Below are positions 7,976 to 12,944 of a DNA stretch of 12,944 nt, piece by piece. Source of the DNA: Sulfuricurvum sp. (lineage in GTDB: Bacteria > Campylobacterota > Campylobacteria > Campylobacterales > Sulfurimonadaceae); NCBI GenBank assembly GCA_022729835.1, contig DZBC01000030.1, positions 1 through 12,944 of the forward strand. The letters run 5' to 3'. The translations under genes were made by a program, and so were the position numbers. The notes below the pieces were generated by a model. That model worked only from the letters and a program-made list of their open reading frames with translations. It ran no database searches and was not told where the DNA came from. Numbering within the stretch: the stretch's first letter is position 1; each line of letters begins with the position of its first letter.

Positions 7976-10694
7976 TGATCACGGCCTCCTTTGCTTTCTC
8001 ATATTCAAGCTCTACAGTCTCGCCGATACTGCGACGGTGCGACGGTGCAGGATCACCGTGTAGTGTGCATCCCTTATCGAGGCTATAGCGCAACTTTAGC
8101 GGCACTTCTCCTTTAAACACTAGATGCTGCCGCTGAGATTCAAATTGCATCGAGCGCAACGGCGCGTTAGCGTCGATAAGATACGACCCTCGCTTCTCAC
8201 CACGTGCTACAAAATGCTGCGAATCAGGGGAAAGATGCACGTAGTGTCCCGATTCATGACTCTTGAGACCTGCAACCCCAATACTACGGCGCGGATCGAT
8301 ATGAATATCGGCATCGACCCGCAGCGTTTTGAGCGTGTCGGCACCTTTGATGATCCACCCCTCGTTATGTGTAGCGATCGAGAGCGCATAAAAATCCATC
8401 ACCTTAGGAATAAACTGCGACGTAAAAATCGGCATCGTCTCTTGCTTAATGGCCCATTCGTAGACACTCTTGAGCGCGCCTAGTGATGCCTCTTTGGAGC
8501 CGGAATAGGTGTGGTAATAGATGTCGATCGGCTTAAAACGCCGCGGTGTATCGGTGCGTTTAAAGGTCTGAATCACCTTTTTAAAGCCCCAGTAGGGTCC
8601 CAGCCAGTTGTTGGTGAAGACGTTCTCATTTTGTTGCCCCGTAAAGATCTGGTAGTGATCTCCTCGCTTGATTCCATAAGGGGCAATAAGGCTAAGCCAC
8701 GGCTTGTCATTAGTAATCGTCGTATCACCACCGTTGATCTGTAGATGGTTGTTTTCATACATATACGCTAAAGTTTCAGACGTCGGCTGGCAATCGCCGC
8801 TCCAAAAGGTAACGCGCGCGGGTCGCTCTTTTGGAGCAAGACGGGTATTGATATATTCCAGCGAGCCGCGAATCTCTCGATCTACGGAAAAGTCGTAATC
8901 TTTGATCGGCAATCGATACTCGGCATCGAGCTTGTCATTAATCACATGAGACCACATGAACGGGTGAGTATAGGTATGGGTTGCCGCCTCGACATGCTCA
9001 AGGGCAAAAATATTACGTGCGATCTTCTCCAACGAAGGGGCATCTTCGGGATAGAGTCCATGCGGAGCAATTTCAGCTTCAATGACTGACAGTGACATTG
9101 GAATTTTATAGCGGGAAAAGACCTCTTTGTAGAGCACTTCAGCACTAAAGAGTTCACTATTCCACTCGGCACGGTTCATAAAGCCATCGCCGTCCATATG
9201 GACAAACAGAAGCCGCCTTCCATTTTCCGTCGTGGGGTCTGGGCTTGGAATGGGCTTTAACCGTAGTGTTCGCGCAAACAGCTCAAAGGGGTTTGCTACC
9301 CATAAAATCTGACCTGTCAGCTTCTCATAGGTTGCTCCAGCCAGCGCATAACCACCCCATGGAGTGATAGCAGCCAATACATTTTTACGCTTATCACCTT
9401 CAAAACTTAATAGTTCATCGGCGTTCATCGGCATAAACTCATGGGAATGCATGGGCGGCGAAGGTTCAATCTCAAAACCCATTAAAGCAGGATCATAGCG
9501 GCTGTTTTGTAGCTGCGTAGCACCGCTCTGCACTGTTTTGATCTCCAAAAGATGGAGCACATCTGCATTGGTATCCGCATTTAATCCTTCAAAAAAAAGC
9601 ATATAAAGCCCACTTTTTTTTAGCTGCTCTACCCATGCAAAAAATTTTCTTGGTTCTCGAAGCGAAAAGTCATCACTCCAAAACACAACACCAACGAAAC
9701 GCATTAAAAAGTGTTCATCAGGCACTGCACTGCCTATATCATACAAAACGGGTATGTAGCCCTGATATTCAATCGGCAAAGCACCATACAAAAATGCGCT
9801 CGACTCCATCGGGTCGTTCTCCTCTTCAAGGTCATACAACACCAACACCTCACGCTTGAGCGCATTTTTGGATGAATGTCCAATCGTGTGCAAATCACGG
9901 TCGCTGATATAGGGAATAATGCCGTGTTCTTCAATCGCTTTGGCCACCTCAGGTGCTTCTTCAGATGCCTTAGGGTCAAGATAATCCAGCGCAATCACAT
10001 CCCGTCCGTGTGCTTGAATCTTCCGTACTTGTGTTAGCAGCCACTCCCGATCTTCTTGGGCAACCTTTTGGTATCCCTTAGTATCGGGGGTAAGTCCCCG
10101 ATAGAGCGACTCAAACAGCACCGCTTCTACCATAGGAGCCAAAGCATCGATCACTTCAAAACCGCGATTGATAACGATTTTGGCATCGGGATAGCGTGCA
10201 TGAAAACGTTGAAACAGAGTGATGAGTCCCTCTTGCATCGCCTGACGCTTTTGCGGTGTGGCTTTAGCCATCATATAGCTATCTAAGGTATCAAAAAAGA
10301 AGTGGCGAAATCCCTTTACATGTAAGGGTTCGATCACCTGATCGAGCACAAAATCGTGATAGCCGCTTGCGGAGAGATCCAGCACCTTGCTGCCCCAAGC
10401 ACTGTTTTCGCCGAGCATCCATTCAGATTTGAGTTGATCGAAATAACGCTGTCCCGGCTCCGCTTCACCCAGCGAAACATAGGCGTAGATGCTATCAGCG
10501 TATACTTTAAATCCGTGACTGGCCGTATTCACATGATCGGGTTGGACGATGATATAGTCATGTACGCCCAGTAGCGTATAGGGCAGATCATCACCATAAT
10601 AGACTGCGGCGCTTTTGGGCACTGCCACACCCCATAGAGCCACCGCGCACACCCACCACAGCCACAATATCCTAGCGCAGCATGAAGGTTTCAT
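7959..10694 (-). CDS. pelA: PelA, periplasmic Pel hydrolase and deacetylase
   Basis: Bifunctional periplasmic enzyme of 911 residues (Pseudomonas PelA is about 950). I chose the ATG at 10694-10692 because AGGAG lies 7 nt upstream and the chain then opens directly with a signal peptide: MKPSCCAR, a Trp-rich hydrophobic core, then VPKSAA, with cleavage near residue 30. Residues about 33-270 match the GH166 (alpha/beta-barrel) hydrolase: FFFDTLDSY with Asp135 and Asp138, NRGFE, and FESLYRG with Glu195, a candidate catalytic acid. A middle region of about 280-450 is of uncertain role. Residues about 490-770 match the CE18 deacetylase: VHMDGDGF (Asp501, Asp503), THTYTHPF (His573, His577, likely metal ligands with the Asp) and FWSGDCQPT. 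The C-terminal 140 residues look beta-rich. A longer ORF exists from a TTG at 10727 but would bury the signal peptide. The gene overlaps pelG by 23 nt and pelE by 17 nt. Confidence 0.93.
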   Translation of the reverse strand: MKPSCCARILWLWWVCAVALWGVAVPKSAAVYYGDDLPYTLLGVHDYIIVQPDHVNTASHGFKVYADSIYAYVSLGEAEPGQRYFDQLKSEWMLGENSAWGSKVLDLSASGYHDFVLDQVIEPLHVKGFRHFFFDTLDSYMMAKATPQKRQAMQEGLITLFQRFHARYPDAKIVINRGFEVIDALAPMVEAVLFESLYRGLTPDTKGYQKVAQEDREWLLTQVRKIQAHGRDVIALDYLDPKASEEAPEVAKAIEEHGIIPYISDRDLHTIGHSSKNALKREVLVLYDLEEENDPMESSAFLYGALPIEYQGYIPVLYDIGSAVPDEHFLMRFVGVVFWSDDFSLREPRKFFAWVEQLKKSGLYMLFFEGLNADTNADVLHLLEIKTVQSGATQLQNSRYDPALMGFEIEPSPPMHSHEFMPMNADELLSFEGDKRKNVLAAITPWGGYALAGATYEKLTGQILWVANPFELFARTLRLKPIPSPDPTTENGRRLLFVHMDGDGFMNRAEWNSELFSAEVLYKEVFSRYKIPMSLSVIEAEIAPHGLYPEDAPSLEKIARNIFALEHVEAATHTYTHPFMWSHVINDKLDAEYRLPIKDYDFSVDREIRGSLEYINTRLAPKERPARVTFWSGDCQPTSETLAYMYENNHLQINGGDTTITNDKPWLSLIAPYGIKRGDHYQIFTGQQNENVFTNNWLGPYWGFKKVIQTFKRTDTPRRFKPIDIYYHTYSGSKEASLGALKSVYEWAIKQETMPIFTSQFIPKVMDFYALSIATHNEGWIIKGADTLKTLRVDADIHIDPRRSIGVAGLKSHESGHYVHLSPDSQHFVARGEKRGSYLIDANAPLRSMQFESQRQHLVFKGEVPLKLRYSLDKGCTLHGDPAPSHRRSIGETVELEYEKAKEAVINVACR
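7985..7991 (-). promoter_or_regulatory. Consensus Shine-Dalgarno site of the PelE-like gene
   Basis: AAGGAGG on the minus strand, 9 nt before the ATG at 7975, inside the 3' end of pelA. It is the best ribosome binding site in the window. It supports this start despite the 17-nt overlap, and suggests translation independent of coupling. Confidence 0.8.
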
Positions 10695-12045
10695 AATCCA
10701 GCTCCTGTAGTTCGCGTCTGACGACAAGAATGCTCAGAATAAAGACGATGAGCAAAGAGACCGCGTAACCGTAGCCAAACATCGCAGGCCCCAGATAGAT
10801 GCTGATCCACGTCAAAGAGGCATTGAGCACAAAAAAAGCGATGGTCAACCACATCGCAACACGCTTACGGTCAAGATAGTAAAGAATTGCCATTACCGAC
10901 ATAAACCCCAATTGCAGTTGCGCGCCTACGGTCAGAATATAAAAGAGCCCCAAATAGAGTTGCGGAATATTTAACATTCCAAAGAGTGTAGGGGCCGTCA
11001 AAAACAAAATAATATTGACGACCCCCTGAACGATGATGACCTCGCGTATGGAAAAGCGAATAATCTGTGCCATCTCATTGCGGTAACGACGGATAGCCCC
11101 CAGTGTCCCGCCACTGCGCACCGCGTCAAAAAAGAGATCATACTTCTCCGCGAAATCGGCTTCCAGACGAAAAAAGAAGATCGCCATCCCCGGCAAAATC
11201 GACAAATAGGCGATAAATATCGGCATGTCGTACACCACCGAAGCGTTCAAGTAGCCAATGACCCGAGCACCGGTGAGCGGGTGATACCAAAAGATAAACT
11301 TATCAACCCATGCCCCAAGATTATAAAAAAGCCCTGCAAATCCCAAGCTCCAGTAGAAATTCTGATTCTGAAAGAAACTTAGGCTGATCATGATTTTGGA
11401 TTCGTAGCTTTTGGTAATCAGCGTCATCAGGATAACGAGCAGCAGGGCATTGCCCAGAAAAAAGATGAAAATCAGCGCTTCAAGCGTCGTACCATAGAGC
11501 ATCGAAAGCAGAATAATCAAACCATAAGCAAGGGCATAGGCCACCAAAACACCACGGTAGTATTTAAGACTGACCGCCAGAATATTGGAAATCCAAACCC
11601 CAGAAAGTACCATAAACGTGGAGATGACGCCAATATTGAACCATACACTTTGGGACTCAAACACAAAAAGTACCAGCGGAATGACAAAGGCAAAGCCGCC
11701 TATCCATGTCATCAACAAAGCGCCATAGTAAGAAGGCAACACCTCATCTTCGCGGTGGGCGAAGATCATATTGGCGATATAGCGCGTAAAGGGAAGTTGT
11801 AAAAACCCGGTGACAATCAGGCTTGAGGCAAGCGCTATCGCGTAGGTGATAACGATCTGATACTGCACCGTATTGCTTCCTTTTTCGGAGGTTGCCACAC
11901 CGATAAAGCCGACGATGATAATCGCAACAATCGAGATCACCCAAGGGCCAGAACTCAGCAGTGCCGAATAACCGTACACTTTGGCAATGGAAAGCAGGCG
12001 ATCGTTGCGCAGGGCACGCCGTAGCTCGAAGCCTATGCCTGCCAT
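10672..12045 (-). CDS. pelG: PelG, polytopic inner-membrane Pel transporter subunit
   Basis: Integral inner-membrane protein of 457 residues, almost exactly the length of Pseudomonas PelG, thought to carry the growing Pel chain across the inner membrane with PelD, PelE and PelF. The N-terminus MAGIGFELRRALRNDRLLS, followed by a hydrophobic segment with SSGPWVIS, is characteristic of the PelG family. About twelve hydrophobic segments are spread over the chain, with charged loops such as KSYESK, RLEADFAEKYD and RRYRNEM between them. The fold belongs to the MOP/flippase-like superfamily by family knowledge. The ATG overlaps the pelF stop by 13 nt, with a modest GAGG about 10 nt upstream. Its 3' end overlaps pelA by 23 nt when the better pelA start is used. 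No truncation or frameshift is seen. Confidence 0.95.
   Translation of the reverse strand: MAGIGFELRRALRNDRLLSIAKVYGYSALLSSGPWVISIVAIIIVGFIGVATSEKGSNTVQYQIVITYAIALASSLIVTGFLQLPFTRYIANMIFAHREDEVLPSYYGALLMTWIGGFAFVIPLVLFVFESQSVWFNIGVISTFMVLSGVWISNILAVSLKYYRGVLVAYALAYGLIILLSMLYGTTLEALIFIFFLGNALLLVILMTLITKSYESKIMISLSFFQNQNFYWSLGFAGLFYNLGAWVDKFIFWYHPLTGARVIGYLNASVVYDMPIFIAYLSILPGMAIFFFRLEADFAEKYDLFFDAVRSGGTLGAIRRYRNEMAQIIRFSIREVIIVQGVVNIILFLTAPTLFGMLNIPQLYLGLFYILTVGAQLQLGFMSVMAILYYLDRKRVAMWLTIAFFVLNASLTWISIYLGPAMFGYGYAVSLLIVFILSILVVRRELQELDYETFMLR
10702..10706 (-). promoter_or_regulatory. Ribosome binding site that decides the pelA start
   Basis: AGGAG on the minus strand, 7 nt before the ATG at 10694, inside the last codons of pelG. 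It favours this ATG over the in-frame TTG at 10727, which lacks a comparable site and does not begin with a signal peptide. Confidence 0.75.
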
Positions 12046-12944
12046 GAGTTGATCGCCTCTTCGTAGATGTTGCGGTAAGTTTGCAAAAAAGTGTCTTGCC
12101 TATAGTAGCGCTCTACCCGCTCAAGCGCTGCGCGTTGCGCACGATACCACAACGCTTCGTCACTGAGAAAACGGATGTAACTCTCGGCTAGAGCAGAGGG
12201 ATTGGCGATACCGGGGATGGCACCCGCCGCACCGATCGCTTCATCCTCCGCACCCAAACCACCCAAAATCAGATCACGGCAACTACCGACATCAGTAGAG
12301 ACGCACGGCACACCCGCAGCAAACCCCTCTAAGATGGTCAGCGGCATCCCTTCGCTGATCGAAGTAAGCGTTAGCAGCCCTGTTTTGGGCAAGATGTCTT
12401 TGATATTTTGAAAGCCCTTGAACAAAAAGTGCTCTTTAAGTCCCATGGTTTCGACCATATTGGCGCACTCGGCGGCATAGTCAGGATCTTCATTCATCGG
12501 CCCAACCACCCACGCCTGAAGCTGGGGCATCGTATTGACGGCAATACGAATGGCACGGATAAAGGTCTTGATATCCTTGATGGAGACCACCCGCCCGATC
12601 AGGGTAATCACCTTGGGTACACCTTCCTCCCGCGCTTCGTAGGCTTTGCGCAGACCGTCTACATCTACTCCGTTGGGCACTACCTGAGTCTTTTCCCGCG
12701 CCGCGCCAAATCGTACCTGTATCTCCCGCGCACCCGAAAAGAGCGAAAGAATCGGATCAGCACGGCTGTAGCTAAACTCTCCGATCTGCTCAAAAAACGT
12801 CACCCACATTTTTTTAATGTAGTTGAACTCTTCGGGTTGCTTGAGCAAAGAGGCTTTTTTGAAATCGACCCAGTTGGCGGTGAGCATATCGATCTTGCGC
12901 TCTCTGGTGTAGATGCCATGTTCGGTGAGCACAAAGGGGCGGTT
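12033..12944 (-). CDS. pelF: PelF, GT4 glycosyltransferase of Pel synthesis (partial, N-terminus outside window)
   Basis: Cytoplasmic glycosyltransferase expected to polymerise Pel from UDP-N-acetylgalactosamine, docked on the inner-membrane Pel complex. The visible 304 residues begin in mid-protein: the frame is open to the right edge and starts with NRPFVLTEHGIYTRERKID, a stretch typical of PelF. The first start-like codon in the window (GTG at 12932-12930) is therefore internal, not the true start. Family PelF is about 500 residues, so roughly 200 N-terminal residues are missing. The C-terminal GT-B Rossmann half is clear: a VVPNGVD turn, a LIGRVVSIKDIKTFIRA segment carrying the Arg and Lys expected to bind the donor phosphates, and the retaining GT4 E-x7-E signature EGMPLTILE (Glu at visible residues 198 and 206). 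It ends in TAG and overlaps pelG by 13 nt, so translation is probably coupled. Identification is firm. Confidence 0.95.
   Translation of the reverse strand, partial: NRPFVLTEHGIYTRERKIDMLTANWVDFKKASLLKQPEEFNYIKKMWVTFFEQIGEFSYSRADPILSLFSGAREIQVRFGAAREKTQVVPNGVDVDGLRKAYEAREEGVPKVITLIGRVVSIKDIKTFIRAIRIAVNTMPQLQAWVVGPMNEDPDYAAECANMVETMGLKEHFLFKGFQNIKDILPKTGLLTLTSISEGMPLTILEGFAAGVPCVSTDVGSCRDLILGGLGAEDEAIGAAGAIPGIANPSALAESYIRFLSDEALWYRAQRAALERVERYYRQDTFLQTYRNIYEEAINSWQA

Noticed and set aside
12930..12932. GTG at 12932 as the start of a 299-residue glycosyltransferase
   Set aside because: The frame continues to the window edge with typical PelF residues (NRPF) before it, so the gene is simply cut by the window.

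Overview
The whole window is one densely packed run of genes read on the minus strand (right to left): the 3' part of a Pel exopolysaccharide operon. Six coding regions fill it. Gene-to-gene junctions are overlaps of 4 to 23 nt, or a gap of 9 nt in one case. I see no internal promoter, terminator, tRNA, rRNA, CRISPR array or insertion sequence. The plus-strand ORFs are antisense shadows.

Layout in the direction of transcription: (1) 12944-12033, the C-terminal part of PelF, the GT4 glycosyltransferase that polymerises Pel; its 5' end lies beyond the right edge. (2) 12045-10672, PelG, the polytopic inner-membrane transporter subunit. (3) 10694-7959, PelA, a periplasmic two-enzyme protein (GH166-type hydrolase plus CE18-type deacetylase). 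(4) 7975-6947, a PelE-like membrane-anchored TPR protein. (5) 6950-3921, a PelB-like outer-membrane exporter with a TPR scaffold and a C-terminal beta-barrel. (6) 3911 to beyond the left edge, a very large predicted lipoprotein built from about fifteen bacterial Ig-like (BIG2-type) modules in the visible part. This last gene contains a 969-bp segment present twice, with no difference that I could find by eye.

How they should work together: PelF builds the partially deacetylated N-acetylgalactosamine polymer in the cytoplasm. PelG and PelE (with PelD, not in this window) carry it across the inner membrane. PelA trims and deacetylates it in the periplasm, and PelB exports it. The Ig-like lipoprotein is translationally tied to this set and sits directly after pelB, the place pelC holds in the Pseudomonas order pelABCDEFG. 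A function in retaining the polymer or in adhesion is inference only.

Organism: a Gram-negative bacterium, since there is a beta-barrel exporter, a lipoprotein and periplasmic enzymes. The rearranged order F-G-A-E-B, the near-balanced base composition and the general flavour of the proteins would fit a Campylobacterota member (Sulfurovum or Sulfuricurvum type), but I hold this taxon call only weakly. The most interesting parts are the Ig-repeat lipoprotein with its homogenised four-module block, and the possible SPOR-like domain at the N-terminus of PelB.
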